The notes below the pieces were generated by a model. It was not told the origin of the DNA. It worked only from the letters and a program-made list of their open reading frames with translations, and made no database searches. From positions 145,675 to 209,674 of the forward strand of contig NZ_FOEO01000005.1 in NCBI RefSeq assembly GCF_900110765.1: DNA of 64,000 bases. Direction: 5' to 3'. Made by a program: the position numbers and the translations under genes. Positions 1 through 7,141 of the stretch are shown one piece after another. The DNA is from Pseudomonas sp. NFACC02. Its GTDB lineage: Bacteria; Pseudomonadota; Gammaproteobacteria; Pseudomonadales; Pseudomonadaceae. The stretch's first letter is position 1, and every line of letters starts with the position of its first letter.

Positions 1-61
1 TCGGAAGAGTCGGTCATGGATACGTCCTTGATCGGTCGGTAAGCAAATGATCGCGTCGCCG

Positions 62-76
62 GTGGCGTAACGCCAC
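62..76. promoter_or_regulatory. Operator-like palindrome upstream of the CII-like gene
   Basis: A perfect inverted repeat, GTGGCGT-A-ACGCCAC, lies 22 bases before the start of the CII-like gene, just upstream of its ribosome binding site (gaggtg). Its position suits a repressor or Cro-type operator. The same GTGGCG half-site recurs in inverted pairs at 622-659 and 7142-7180. The binding protein is unknown. Confidence 0.45.
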
Positions 77-98
77 GTAACAATTATCGAGGTGTGAC

Positions 99-524
99 AT
101 GCAGGAATTGATGAAGGCCATCTACGACGTGGTGGACACCCACGGTGCAAGCCGGATCGCCGAAGGCGCGAGCTTCCCCTCGCGCACTTTGTTGTCGCAG
201 AAAGCCAACCCGGACTACGACAGCCACAAGATGAACGTGCAGGAGCTGCACCGGATCATGAAATACACCGAAGACTTCCGCCCGCTGAAGGCTTGGGCAG
301 AGCACTTCGGGTTTGACCTGGTTCCGAAAGAGAAGCCTGCACCTACCGACCTCAACTCCGCGCTGATGCGCCTGCACGTCGACCTGGCTGACGTGACTCG
401 TCTCGCCTACGACGCCCAGGCCGACGGCCGCGTTTGCTCGCGTGAGAAGTCGGAACTGATCAAGGAAGCCGACGAGGTGATCGTCAGCCTGGAAGTGTTC
501 AAGCAGTCCGTGAAGGTCGCCTGA
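99..524 (+). CDS. Phage regulatory protein, CII family
   Basis: A 141-residue protein resembling the phage regulatory CII family (the type found in CP76-like and Pseudomonas phages). Members are small DNA-binding proteins that act at early promoters in the lysis-lysogeny decision. The N-terminal 60 residues contain the predicted helix-turn-helix region (around ASRIAEGASFPSRTLLSQK); the C-terminal part is helical and acidic. The start follows a gaggtg ribosome binding site. It is the first rightward early gene in the window, just below a palindromic operator, and is followed by rha and the replication gene. Family assignment is from sequence resemblance only. Confidence 0.7.
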   Translation: MQELMKAIYDVVDTHGASRIAEGASFPSRTLLSQKANPDYDSHKMNVQELHRIMKYTEDFRPLKAWAEHFGFDLVPKEKPAPTDLNSALMRLHVDLADVTRLAYDAQADGRVCSREKSELIKEADEVIVSLEVFKQSVKVA

Positions 525-533
525 GATTCAGAC

Positions 534-560
534 ACAAAAAAGCCACCGGGCAGGGTGGCT
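534..560 (-). terminator. Hairpin with T-run on the reverse strand
   Basis: AGCCACC and GGTGGCT form a 7-bp stem around gggcag at 541-560. Read on the reverse strand the stem is followed by a run of six T, the form of an intrinsic terminator for leftward transcription. No leftward gene is near, so it may limit antisense transcription or be a relic. The forward strand has no T-run. Confidence 0.45.
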
Positions 561-584
561 AATTGCAAAACGAGTGAGGCAAGT

Positions 585-1385
585 ATGCACAGCCATCAAA
601 CCTTGATCAATACCCCAGAAGCCGCGCCACGTTTTCATAATCAGCAAAACGTGGCGCGCACGATGTCTTCGCGTGAGATTGCGAACCTGACCGGTAAACG
701 TCATCCAGACGTTAAGCGCGACATTCAAACCATGGCTTCCGAGCTGAAAGTTAATGTGAGCAATTTTGCTCACATCTACCTCGACGGCCGGAACCGCGAG
801 CAAACCGAATATCTGCTTGATCGTGAGCACACAGACTGCTTGCTCACTGGTTACAGCGCTGGCTTGCGCATGAAGGTCATCCGCCGCTGGCACGAACTTG
901 AGCAGCAATCGGCGTCACGTGAGGCCGTCACAGCGAACGGAACGAAGGTCATCGGCGAAATCGCGATCATGGAATGCTTCACGCGCCTGCTGAAGCCTGC
1001 ACCGTCCAGCCAGATGCTCATGCTGACGAAGATCGCCGAGAACAACGGCCTTGATCCGAAGTTTCTCCCAGGCTATGCCGTGGACGCTGCACCGGATGCT
1101 GTTGGCGGCTCTTCCATGCCCACCAAGTCTGCGACCGCACTGCTGAAGGACTTCGGCCTGGGCGGCTCAGTCGTGTCATTCAACAAGAAGCTCGAAGCCG
1201 CCGGCTACCTCAAGGTATTGACCCGCAAGAACTCTAAGCAGGAGGTCGTTCCGTTCTGGTCGATCACTGAAAAGGGCCTCGCCTACGGCAAGAACCTGAC
1301 CAGCCCTCAATCCCCCCGCGAAACGCAACCTCACTGGTACGTCGATCGCTTCCTCGAATTGGCCAAAATGGTCGGGAAGGCCTGA
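585..1385 (+). CDS. rha: Rha family phage regulatory protein
   Basis: A 266-residue Rha/pRha-type protein. The Rha domain starts at about residue 27 with the typical MSSREIANLTGKRH motif and runs through YLLDREHTDCLLTGYS and the RVIRRWHELE-like segment near residue 105. The C-terminal half (about 120-260) is a second winged-helix-like region resembling antirepressor C-termini. Rha proteins are phage DNA-binding regulators; the phi-80 member interferes with growth in hosts lacking IHF. I chose ATG 585 because gaggcaag precedes it; ATG 663 would start directly at the Rha domain but has no visible ribosome binding site. A long inverted repeat (622-659) lies between these two candidate starts. 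Confidence 0.8.
   Translation: MHSHQTLINTPEAAPRFHNQQNVARTMSSREIANLTGKRHPDVKRDIQTMASELKVNVSNFAHIYLDGRNREQTEYLLDREHTDCLLTGYSAGLRMKVIRRWHELEQQSASREAVTANGTKVIGEIAIMECFTRLLKPAPSSQMLMLTKIAENNGLDPKFLPGYAVDAAPDAVGGSSMPTKSATALLKDFGLGGSVVSFNKKLEAAGYLKVLTRKNSKQEVVPFWSITEKGLAYGKNLTSPQSPRETQPHWYVDRFLELAKMVGKA
622..659. repeat. Inverted repeat with GTGGCGC half-sites inside the 5' end of rha
   Basis: Left arm CGCGCCACGTTTT (623-635) and right arm AAAACGTGGCGCG (646-658) pair perfectly over 13 bp with a 10-base spacer. It lies in the first codons of rha, upstream of the alternative start at 663. The core matches the repeat at 7142-7180 and the half-site at 62-76. It may be an operator or an mRNA hairpin. 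Confidence 0.5.
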
Positions 1386-1386
1386 C

Positions 1387-2361
1387 ATGCAATTCACCGT
1401 AACCATCAACCAGGTGAAGGCGTTGGAGTGGGGGCTTAACTCGCAGCAAGCTCTGCTGTTCGCCTTCATCTACGGCTGCCCGAGCTGGACCAAGCCGGTC
1501 ACCACTGACGACGGCGTTTTCTTTGCGCTGAGCAAAGCGAAGATCGTCGAAGAGTTGCCGCTGCTGACCGATAAACCCGACACCGCGTACCGCATGCTGA
1601 AGGCGCTGGACGAGGCAGGTTTGATCCAGTTGTCGAGTACCTCGAACATCACGCTTTTCCGCCTGACCCCGAAAGCTGCCGAGTGGAATCAGAAACTCGA
1701 TGGGTCGGAAAAATATCCGACCCCACCTGAAAACAAAGGTCGGAAAAAAATCCGATCTACCTCGGATAAATCTCCGAGCAAGGTCGGAAAAAAATCCGAG
1801 CAAGGGTCGGAAAAATCTCCGACAAATCAGGATACCAATCATCAGGATACCAATCAGGGTACAAGTCAGGACTTGCCGGAGGGTGCGGCGGTGCCGACCC
1901 AGTCCGGGAGTTTGGTGCTTGTGGTTGATCGCCCAGACGCTCCCCGTGTCGAGATCCCCGCCGACATGCCGGGACCCAAAGATCAGACCTGCAAAACCTT
2001 CAAGGCTTGGGCGAACTACGCCATGGCCTACCGCAAGCGCTACCAGTGCTGGCCGGTTTGGAACGCTACCGCTGGCGGAATCCTCGGCAAGCTGGTTGAC
2101 CGTCTCGGCATCGATGTCGCCCACAGTGTCGCGGCGTACTACCTGACCATCAACGACGCCCGCCTGATCAACGACTGCCATAGCCTGACCAACCTGATCG
2201 CCAAGGCCGAGGCCTATCACACCCAATGGGCCACCAAGACCCAAATGAATGGGACTACAGCCCGCCAGATGGAAAACACCCAGGCCAACATGAACGCCGC
2301 CGAACAGGCCAAGGCAATCATCCTGAACGGGGGCGTCCAGAATGCTTTCCTCCGCCGATAA
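1387..2361 (+). CDS. Phage replication initiator, lambda O-like
   Basis: A 324-residue replication protein that starts two bases after rha ends. Residues about 15-95 look like a winged-helix initiator domain (QALLFAFIYG, FFALSKAKIVEELP, AYRMLKALDEAGLIQL). Residues about 107-157 are a low-complexity linker of repeated SEKSPT/KVGKKSE/QDTN units, because that DNA carries five iterons and a tandem repeat. Residues about 195-290 form a conserved C-terminal domain (TFKAWANYAMAYRKRY, NATAGGILGKLVDRLG). This is the layout of lambda O, which binds iterons inside its own gene. The exact family is uncertain; a DnaT/DnaD-like protein is an alternative. Its last 20 bases overlap the next gene, a candidate helicase-loading partner. 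Confidence 0.75.
   Translation: MQFTVTINQVKALEWGLNSQQALLFAFIYGCPSWTKPVTTDDGVFFALSKAKIVEELPLLTDKPDTAYRMLKALDEAGLIQLSSTSNITLFRLTPKAAEWNQKLDGSEKYPTPPENKGRKKIRSTSDKSPSKVGKKSEQGSEKSPTNQDTNHQDTNQGTSQDLPEGAAVPTQSGSLVLVVDRPDAPRVEIPADMPGPKDQTCKTFKAWANYAMAYRKRYQCWPVWNATAGGILGKLVDRLGIDVAHSVAAYYLTINDARLINDCHSLTNLIAKAEAYHTQWATKTQMNGTTARQMENTQANMNAAEQAKAIILNGGVQNAFLRR
1705..1855. other. Putative phage replication origin: five iterons plus a tandem repeat
   Basis: Five copies of a 16-bp palindromic unit, TCGGA-N6-TCCGA with an A/T-rich centre, begin at 1705, 1740, 1762, 1784 and 1807; the last four are 22-23 bp apart, about two helical turns. They are followed at 1826-1855 by two exact 15-bp tandem copies of atcaggataccaatc. 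All lie inside the initiator gene. This matches the lambda origin, where O-binding iterons sit in the middle of O next to a DNA-unwinding region. The repeats are visible directly; function is inferred. Confidence 0.8.
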
Positions 2362-3124
2362 GCTGGGCCTGGTTGATGCGCTGTGCGCGACAGCCGAGGC
2401 GATGGGTTCAACTCTGTCGGCCACTGCCGCCGCGATGATCGCCAATGATCTTGAGCTCTACGATGTCGGCACGCTGATCGACGCGCTGCAGGCTTGTCGT
2501 CGCGAAGTGGCTGGCAAGCTTTCGCTGCAAGCGATTCTGCAGCGGATCGAGGTCAAGGACGGCCGTCCAGGTCGCGATGAGGCATGGGCCATCGCGCTGG
2601 CCTCGAACGATGAATTCGACACCGTCGTGATGACTGACGAAATCCAACTGGCCCTGAATGCCGCCCGCCCGGTGCTGGACGTAGGCGACAAGATCGGTGC
2701 GCGCATGGCGTTTCTCAGCGCTTACGACCGGTTCGTCACCGGGGCTCGCACCAATGCTCAGGCGGTGAACTGGCACATCTCGCTTGGATTTGACGCTGGC
2801 CGCCGCGTGGCCGCCATCAACAAAGCTGCCGAGCTGCAGCGCATTCCGCAAGAGCGCGCACAACTGCTGATCGCCGACATGAGCCATGAGCCGGTTACCG
2901 AAGACGGCCGGGCCATAGCCGGCTTGCTCACCGGCACAGTCGCGAAGCCATCCGCAAACGTCGCTCAAAAGCTTCGCGAACTGAAGCAGGCCATGCACCT
3001 GCAAAACACCAAACGCAAGCTGGTCGAGGCTCACCGTCGCCGCCGGCAACGTCGCGACCTCAACGAGCGCGTGATCAAGCACCTGGCAGCTGTCGAAGAG
3101 CTTCAAAAGCGGGGGGCTTCCTGA
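2342..3124 (+). CDS. Phage protein of unknown function in the lambda P position
   Basis: A 260-residue soluble protein overlapping the O-like gene by 20 bases and the next gene by one base (TGATG), so it is translated from the same message. Residues about 35-65 (DVGTLIDALQACRREVAGKLS) and 75-95 (GRPGRDEAWAIALAS) are ordered and helical; the C-terminus (about 210-255) is very basic, with a run of RRRRQRR. I do not recognise a named domain. Its place suggests a helicase loader like lambda P, but no AAA or P-type motif is seen, so this is positional inference only. Confidence 0.7.
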   Translation: MLSSADKLGLVDALCATAEAMGSTLSATAAAMIANDLELYDVGTLIDALQACRREVAGKLSLQAILQRIEVKDGRPGRDEAWAIALASNDEFDTVVMTDEIQLALNAARPVLDVGDKIGARMAFLSAYDRFVTGARTNAQAVNWHISLGFDAGRRVAAINKAAELQRIPQERAQLLIADMSHEPVTEDGRAIAGLLTGTVAKPSANVAQKLRELKQAMHLQNTKRKLVEAHRRRRQRRDLNERVIKHLAAVEELQKRGAS

Positions 3125-3633
3125 TGGCTATCACCCAATCCCGTCAACTCCAGTTGCTCGCAGGCCAATCCTCAATCGCCAGAAAGGTCTTCGAGTTCGT
3201 CCCGATTCAGGACGCATGGAGCACACACGACATTCACAACGCATCCGTTACCGCAAACGCCACGGGTGTTTCTTCCTATGCCGTTCGCCGCGCTTTGGGA
3301 GAGCTCAAAGACGCCGGGCTGATCCGCGAGCCAGTCGGCGGCAAGTTTCAGCGTGACGCAGCAACCCAAAAGACCAAGAAGGAGCCAGTGATGAACCAGG
3401 TAGCCAAGCCGAACGTAGTAGCGATCAAGAAGCCTGAAGGCGCGCTGGATGCTCTGGCAGCCCTGTCTGGCGAAGTGGTGAACCTTTCCGATGAGTTCAG
3501 CAAGCGCATGAAGTCGATGGCCGCCCGCATTGAAGAAGTCGCGCTGTCTGTTGCAGCCGAGCAAGAGAGCAATGCGGAAGCGCTCGGCAAGCTCAAGCAG
3601 TTGCAGGCGCTGTTGAAGGGTATGGCGTCATGA
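3124..3633 (+). CDS. Phage protein with N-terminal winged-helix-like domain
   Basis: A 169-residue protein starting in a TGATG overlap with the gene before it. Residues about 15-80 look like a winged helix (IARKVFEFVPIQDAW, VSSYAVRRALGELKDAGLIRE), the pattern of a recognition helix plus wing found in small DNA-binding modules. Residues 85-115 are a Lys-rich linker. The C-terminal 50 residues are predicted coiled coil (KRMKSMAARIEEVALSVAAE), suggesting oligomerisation. It sits among replication and recombination genes, so a regulatory or DNA-handling role is plausible but unproven. Confidence 0.7.
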   Translation: MAITQSRQLQLLAGQSSIARKVFEFVPIQDAWSTHDIHNASVTANATGVSSYAVRRALGELKDAGLIREPVGGKFQRDAATQKTKKEPVMNQVAKPNVVAIKKPEGALDALAALSGEVVNLSDEFSKRMKSMAARIEEVALSVAAEQESNAEALGKLKQLQALLKGMAS

Positions 3634-3746
3634 CCAACCGGATCTGGATCGTCCTGACCATCATCGTCGTGGTAGCCGGTTACGGCATGCATCACAAAGT
3701 TCAGCGGGTCACTGCGCCTGCGAATCTGCAGGAGGTGTTTCGATGA
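3630..3746 (+). CDS. Small single-pass membrane protein
   Basis: A 38-residue frame with 4-bp ATGA overlaps at both ends, which supports real translational coupling. After MTNR there is one hydrophobic segment (residues 5-19, IWIVLTIIVVVAGYG) followed by a basic, polar tail. It starts MTNRIW and ends LQEVFR. The function is unknown. Confidence 0.55.
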   Translation: MTNRIWIVLTIIVVVAGYGMHHKVQRVTAPANLQEVFR

Positions 3747-3955
3747 GCGTTCATCCCGATTTAAAGCCAGGTTTACGCCTTGCTGCCCTGTTGGTTATCA
3801 CCGTTGGCGCAGCCGGCTTCGGTGTCGGATATAGCTACCCGCGCGACGTCGAATTGGAATCAATGGCGCCCATCGCATTCCACTACGAAATAACCAGCGA
3901 TGCGGCGAAATACCTGCTGCTGCGCGACGGTCCGAAGTGTGAGGTGAAGCCATGA
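3743..3955 (+). CDS. Small membrane protein
   Basis: A 70-residue protein coupled by ATGA overlaps to both neighbours. One transmembrane segment spans about residues 12-30 (LAALLVITVGAAGFGVGYS), followed by a short probably periplasmic tail ending CEVKP. With the 38-residue protein before it, it forms a pair of tiny membrane proteins just upstream of ninB. I cannot assign a function. Confidence 0.6.
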   Translation: MSVHPDLKPGLRLAALLVITVGAAGFGVGYSYPRDVELESMAPIAFHYEITSDAAKYLLLRDGPKCEVKP

Positions 3956-4371
3956 CTGAAGTCCTCATGCGAAGCCGCGACGACACCAGCCGCCTCATGG
4001 GCATCCTGCACGCCACGGACTTCACCAAGCCGAAGCTGATAGTGATCAAGGAGCCGGACCGCAACGGAGAGCAGAACAAAAAGCTTCACGCCATGCTGGC
4101 CGACATCTCCCGCCAGGTTGAACACGCCGGCCGCAGGTGGGACGTGACGGTCTGGAAGCGTCTCTGCACCGCCGCCTGGCTGCGCGAGAGCGGCGAAACC
4201 ATCCAGATGATCCCGGCCATCGACGGAAAGGGCATCGACGTCCTGTACGAGCGTACCAGCAAGCTCAGCGTGAGTAAGTGCGCCGAGTTGATCGAGTGGG
4301 TTTCCGCTTTCGGCGCCGAGCACCAGGTGCGCTGGTCGCAGAAGGATCTGTGGGAGGGCCGCTATGACTGA
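3952..4371 (+). CDS. ninB: Recombination protein NinB
   Basis: A 139-residue NinB (lambda Orf) homologue. NinB is a homodimeric recombination mediator that binds single-stranded DNA and host SSB and can replace RecFOR functions in phage recombination. Family features are IVIKEPDRNGEQNKKLHAMLADISRQVE in the N-terminal half (positions about 30-58) and the tryptophan-rich segments DVTVWKRLCTAAWLRESGE and VRWSQKDLWEGRYD at the end. The length is normal for the family. It is coupled to neighbours by 4- and 8-base overlaps and stands three genes before ninG, as in lambda nin regions. Confidence 0.92.
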   Translation: MTEVLMRSRDDTSRLMGILHATDFTKPKLIVIKEPDRNGEQNKKLHAMLADISRQVEHAGRRWDVTVWKRLCTAAWLRESGETIQMIPAIDGKGIDVLYERTSKLSVSKCAELIEWVSAFGAEHQVRWSQKDLWEGRYD

Positions 4372-4465
4372 GTATGCAAAGTCCCTCATCAGGGCCATCG
4401 CCACCATGCTCGAGCACAGCTACCACACCAACCCATGCGCGCATCAGTTTGGGGGTGGGCTGTGA
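4364..4465 (+). CDS. Small phage protein between ninB and ninG
   Basis: A 33-residue frame that starts inside the last codons of ninB (8-base overlap) and whose TGA overlaps the GTG chosen for ninG. It begins MTEYAKSLIRAIATMLEHSY and has one short amphipathic helix. The tight coupling is the main support. Its function is unknown, and it could instead be only a translational coupling frame for ninG. Confidence 0.45.
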   Translation: MTEYAKSLIRAIATMLEHSYHTNPCAHQFGGGL

Positions 4466-5088
4466 TCCCTCGCTCCGATAAGCCGATGCGGCCGAAGCGC
4501 TGCCGTGTCTCCGGGTGTGGCGCCACCTTCACCCCGACGCGCAGCTTCCAGAAATGGTGCTCGCCGGATTGTGCAGTAGTGCTGGCCCGCCAGGCGAAGG
4601 AGAAGCAGCGCAAGTCGCTTGCACAGCGTGAACGTCGTGAGATCAAGGTTCGCAAGGAGAAGCTGAAGTCAGTCGGCGACTACACCAAAGAGGCTCAGGC
4701 CGAGTTCAACAGATTCATTCGCGAGCGGGATAAGGACCAACCATGCATTTGCTGCGGCAGCTACGGCTCAGACGAAGACTGGTTGACTGGTGGCAAGTGG
4801 GATGCAGGCCATTTCCTCAGTCGTGGCGCTTATCCAGAGCTGCGCTTTGACGAGGACAACTGCCACAAGCAGCTGAAGACGTGCAACGGAGGGTCGGGGA
4901 AATATGCCGCCAAGGGCCGAACGGTCGCACAGGGCTACCGCGAACGCCTGATCCAGAAGATTGGCCAGGAGCGCGTCGATCGGCTCGAAGGCCCTCATGA
5001 GCCGAAGCGCTATACCGTTGAAGATTTGAAGGCCATCAAGGCTGAGTACCGGGCAAAGACCAAAGAGCTGAAGGGGAGAGCAGCATGA
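4462..5088 (+). CDS. ninG: NinG (Rap) recombination endonuclease
   Basis: A 208-residue NinG family protein. NinG/Rap is a structure-specific endonuclease that cleaves D-loops and Holliday-type junctions during phage recombination. The N-terminus has the expected zinc-ribbon cysteines in MRPKRCRVSGCGATF and WCSPDC; a second cysteine set appears in QPCICCGSYG (about residues 94-103), with conserved WDAGHFLSRGAYPELRFDEDN and HKQLKTCNGG following. I prefer GTG 4462 because it overlaps the preceding stop as TGTGA; ATG 4486 (MRPKRC) is also possible. An ATG further upstream at 4435 would overlap the small gene. Confidence 0.9.
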   Translation: MIPRSDKPMRPKRCRVSGCGATFTPTRSFQKWCSPDCAVVLARQAKEKQRKSLAQRERREIKVRKEKLKSVGDYTKEAQAEFNRFIRERDKDQPCICCGSYGSDEDWLTGGKWDAGHFLSRGAYPELRFDEDNCHKQLKTCNGGSGKYAAKGRTVAQGYRERLIQKIGQERVDRLEGPHEPKRYTVEDLKAIKAEYRAKTKELKGRAA

Positions 5089-5666
5089 AGATCAATTCGG
5101 CACGTCAGGCATGGCACGACTGCACCTACAACCCAGCGCCGGGCCAGAGCTCGGACGTCGTTCAGCTTGGCGTGGTGGTCCAGAGTACCGAGCGCGGGCC
5201 AACAGCGAACCACGCCGTGCATAGCGCGCTGGCGGGTCACATTCAATCCGTCATTGCCAAGCTGCACCCTCAAGTCCGCGTGTTCGGTGAGTACATGTAC
5301 GCCGCGCACCGGAGCGACGACATCCGGGAGGCGGCGGAGGAGGTGGTGTTCGGCATGGTCGTCTCCAAGTCCAAGCGTATGACCGCAGCTAAGCGCGAGA
5401 AGCTGGAGTATGTCGTGAAGGGCGTGATGCGCCGGTATCGGTACATGCATCAGGGCGGGCAGTCGGCCAATGATGACCCGATGATCAAGCCCGAGGCGTT
5501 CCGGTCGTGGTTGATGGCCGAGTACGGCGTGCGGCTGGAATCCTGTGCATGGGCGCGGGATTGGGAGCCGGTGATCACGCTGATTTTTGAATGCTGCGAG
5601 GATCTGGATCGGATGGCACTGAGCCCGGTCGGAGCGGTGATTTATCAGATGAAAGAAGCTGCTTAG
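5085..5666 (+). CDS. Unknown phage protein in the antiterminator Q position
   Basis: A 193-residue protein coupled to ninG by an ATGA overlap and the last gene of the early/nin operon. I see no zinc finger or other named motif. It has conserved-looking segments GEYMYAAHRSDDIREAAEEV and VVKGVMRRYRYMHQGG near the middle. Its place, last before a possible promoter (5709-5737) and an intrinsic terminator (5781-5806), is where lambdoid phages encode late antiterminator Q, whose target lies just downstream. That role is an inference from layout; sequence gives no proof. Confidence 0.6.
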   Translation: MKINSARQAWHDCTYNPAPGQSSDVVQLGVVVQSTERGPTANHAVHSALAGHIQSVIAKLHPQVRVFGEYMYAAHRSDDIREAAEEVVFGMVVSKSKRMTAAKREKLEYVVKGVMRRYRYMHQGGQSANDDPMIKPEAFRSWLMAEYGVRLESCAWARDWEPVITLIFECCEDLDRMALSPVGAVIYQMKEAA

Positions 5667-5708
5667 CGCCCGGTTCTGTCTAAATCTGTCTCGTTACGTA
5701 TCTATACA

Positions 5709-5737
5709 TTGACTTCCCGCACGGCTGAGGGCATCAT
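5709..5737 (+). promoter_or_regulatory. Possible late promoter (pR'-like)
   Basis: TTGACT at 5709-5714 and CATCAT at 5732-5737 are separated by 17 bases, a fair sigma-70 match at the -35 and a weak one at the -10. It lies after the Q-position gene and about 45 bases before an intrinsic terminator, as in Q-controlled late promoters. Assignment is tentative. Confidence 0.35.
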
Positions 5738-6069
5738 TTCGCCACATTGAGTATTTTGCCTGCGGCAACTTGCTCCGAGAGACCCGCCATCGAGCGGGTT
5801 TTTTTGTGCCCGTTTTTTTCGACCTGCAGCCAGAGCAGCCCTTCGGGTGACATCTGGACACGGATATGCCGGTAGTGCCGTGCTGCATAAAACACCGGCA
5901 GCCCGCGAGCAACGCCATCACGCTTTCGTTGCTGCGCGAGGAGATCTGTCGAGACTGGTGCAGTTGGGTGCCAGCGATAGTGAAGCCTCTGACGGACTGC
6001 GAGAAAGGCCGCAAATGTTTTCACGATCTGCTGGCTTGAAGGAGCTAAGTGTAAGGTTTGAATTTCCAC
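5734..6069 (-). CDS. Possible small reverse-strand protein
   Basis: A 111-residue frame on the reverse strand from GTG 6069. It overlaps the end of the gene at 6045-6380 by 25 bases, as a following operon gene might. The sequence is protein-like, with segments such as LPVFYAARHYRHIRVQ and GLLWLQVEKNG. Against it, the rightward terminator at 5781-5806 falls inside the frame and the ribosome binding site is weak. I recognise no family. Confidence 0.4.
   Translation of the reverse strand: MEIQTLHLAPSSQQIVKTFAAFLAVRQRLHYRWHPTAPVSTDLLAQQRKRDGVARGLPVFYAARHYRHIRVQMSPEGLLWLQVEKNGHKKTRSMAGLSEQVAAGKILNVAK
5781..5806 (+). terminator. Intrinsic terminator after the early operon (tR'-like)
   Basis: ACCCGC and GCGGGT form a 6-bp GC-rich stem with loop catcga (5782-5799), followed by seven or more T. 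It is a standard rho-independent terminator for rightward transcription. It lies between the possible late promoter and the lysis genes. Confidence 0.75.
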
Positions 6070-6380
6070 TCCGCTGGAAAGTCCACGGCTTGCTCAATAA
6101 GGGAGGCATGCGTCATCACAAAAGGGTTCCCTCCTTGTCTTTCGGATATGTAGTGATAGGGCGGAATGTTGTGCTTAACCCCTTGATGGTCATGCTGTCC
6201 GAACTTAGTCATGGCGATCTGAGAGGCGACCTCCTTTTCGGTCACTTCAACGCCAAACTTTTTGGCAATCCCATTGCATATTTCGGTCAGTGGTATTGGA
6301 ACGTTCCGCTTTCCAAATTTCGCAGCATAGTACAAGTGGTTATAGATGGCTCGATCAAGAATGTAGGTATCGTCCGTCAT
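6045..6380 (-). CDS. Reverse-strand phage accessory protein (moron)
   Basis: A 111-residue protein from ATG 6380, preceded on its strand by a good gtgagg ribosome binding site. It begins MTDDTYILDRAIYNHLYYAA and continues with an ordered helical region (PLTEICNGIAKKFGVEVTEKEVASQIA) that resembles a small winged-helix or helical bundle. It lies between the antiterminator position and the holins, opposite to phage transcription, so it can be expressed from the silent prophage. No function recognised; a lysogenic-conversion or superinfection role is possible. Confidence 0.65.
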   Translation of the reverse strand: MTDDTYILDRAIYNHLYYAAKFGKRNVPIPLTEICNGIAKKFGVEVTEKEVASQIAMTKFGQHDHQGVKHNIPPYHYISERQGGNPFVMTHASLIEQAVDFPAEWKFKPYT

Positions 6381-6460
6381 TTTTTCCTCACTTACTGTCC
6401 AAAGCCAACTCGGCCGGATAGCAACTAAATATTTCATAGTGGCCGCACGGAGTCGAGCGC

Positions 6461-6787
6461 ATGGAATTCTTTCATCGCCTGCTCGACAAGTTCGACTGGC
6501 TGATTGCAGGCCTATTCGGGGCCCTCGTTGCCACACGCTGGCATAAGGATGACCTGACTGATCGAAAGTCATGGCTCCTGTTTCTTTTCACAGGCATGGC
6601 CTGTGCGCACTACCTGACTGGAATGGTCAGCTCATATTTTGGAATCATCGAGCCACGCAGTGTCGCCGGGGTGGGCTTTCTGTTGGGTACGTTCGGCGGT
6701 TCGCTCATGGCTGCTATCACCAGAGCGATCAAAGCCGCAGACCTGTGGTCGTTTATCCGGAGCAAATTCGGAGGACCAAGCCAATGA
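6461..6787 (+). CDS. Putative holin
   Basis: A 108-residue membrane protein with about three hydrophobic segments: residues 12-27 (WLIAGLFGALVATRWH), 37-60 (SWLLFLFTGMACAHYLTG) and 68-88 (AGVGFLLGTFGGSLMAAITRA), with a charged C-terminal tail. Small size, three membrane spans and position at the start of the late region suit a class I holin, which forms inner-membrane lesions that release endolysin. An ATGA overlap couples it to another membrane protein. The endolysin gene is far away at 33.3 kb. No specific family motif supports the name. Confidence 0.65.
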   Translation: MEFFHRLLDKFDWLIAGLFGALVATRWHKDDLTDRKSWLLFLFTGMACAHYLTGMVSSYFGIIEPRSVAGVGFLLGTFGGSLMAAITRAIKAADLWSFIRSKFGGPSQ

Positions 6788-7140
6788 CATTCGAATACCT
6801 GAACGCGTATGCCGCTGGCTTCATCGCATTCTGGGCAACCTGGTGCGCGCTAAGTGGGAAGGTCCGCGATGGTGTTATCGGCAAGATCCTGTACGCAGTG
6901 ATCGCCATCAGCGGTTACGCCATTCTCGCCCGGTCTGACCGTTTCTTTTTCACGCCGAACTCAGCGGGGGTAACGATGCACGTTGCGTTGGCTTTGGCCG
7001 GATTGCGTCACATGTTCATGGTCACGTATTGGCCAGCGGTGAAGCGTTGGATCTGCGCCCGACTCAGTTGTGAAGGGTGCTTGCGTGATGATCGATTCGG
7101 CAGCGAGCCGGGAAAGGTCGAGCGCCGGAAGCCGAGGTAA
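6784..7140 (+). CDS. Membrane protein, holin-like or antiholin-like
   Basis: A 118-residue protein starting in an ATGA overlap with the putative holin. It has hydrophobic segments near residues 8-24 (AYAAGFIAFWATWCA), 30-48 (GKILYAVIAISGYAIL) and 60-78 (VTMHVALALAGLRHMFMV), then a basic Cys-containing tail (CARLSCEGCLRDD). The tandem arrangement of two small multi-span proteins suggests a holin/antiholin pair, but which is which cannot be told from sequence. Confidence 0.6.
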   Translation: MTFEYLNAYAAGFIAFWATWCALSGKVRDGVIGKILYAVIAISGYAILARSDRFFFTPNSAGVTMHVALALAGLRHMFMVTYWPAVKRWICARLSCEGCLRDDRFGSEPGKVERRKPR

Positions 7141-7141
7141 C

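Noticed and set aside
541..560. Forward terminator between the CII-like gene and rha
   Set aside because: The stem is good but the T-run is only on the reverse strand, so it should not stop rightward transcription.
1264..2445. Long reverse open frame opposite the O-like gene
   Set aside because: It is antisense to a well-supported gene, has atypical composition and no ribosome binding site.
4517..4526. GTGGCGCCAC palindrome in ninG as a further operator
   Set aside because: It lies inside conserved Cys-rich coding sequence far from a promoter and is probably chance.
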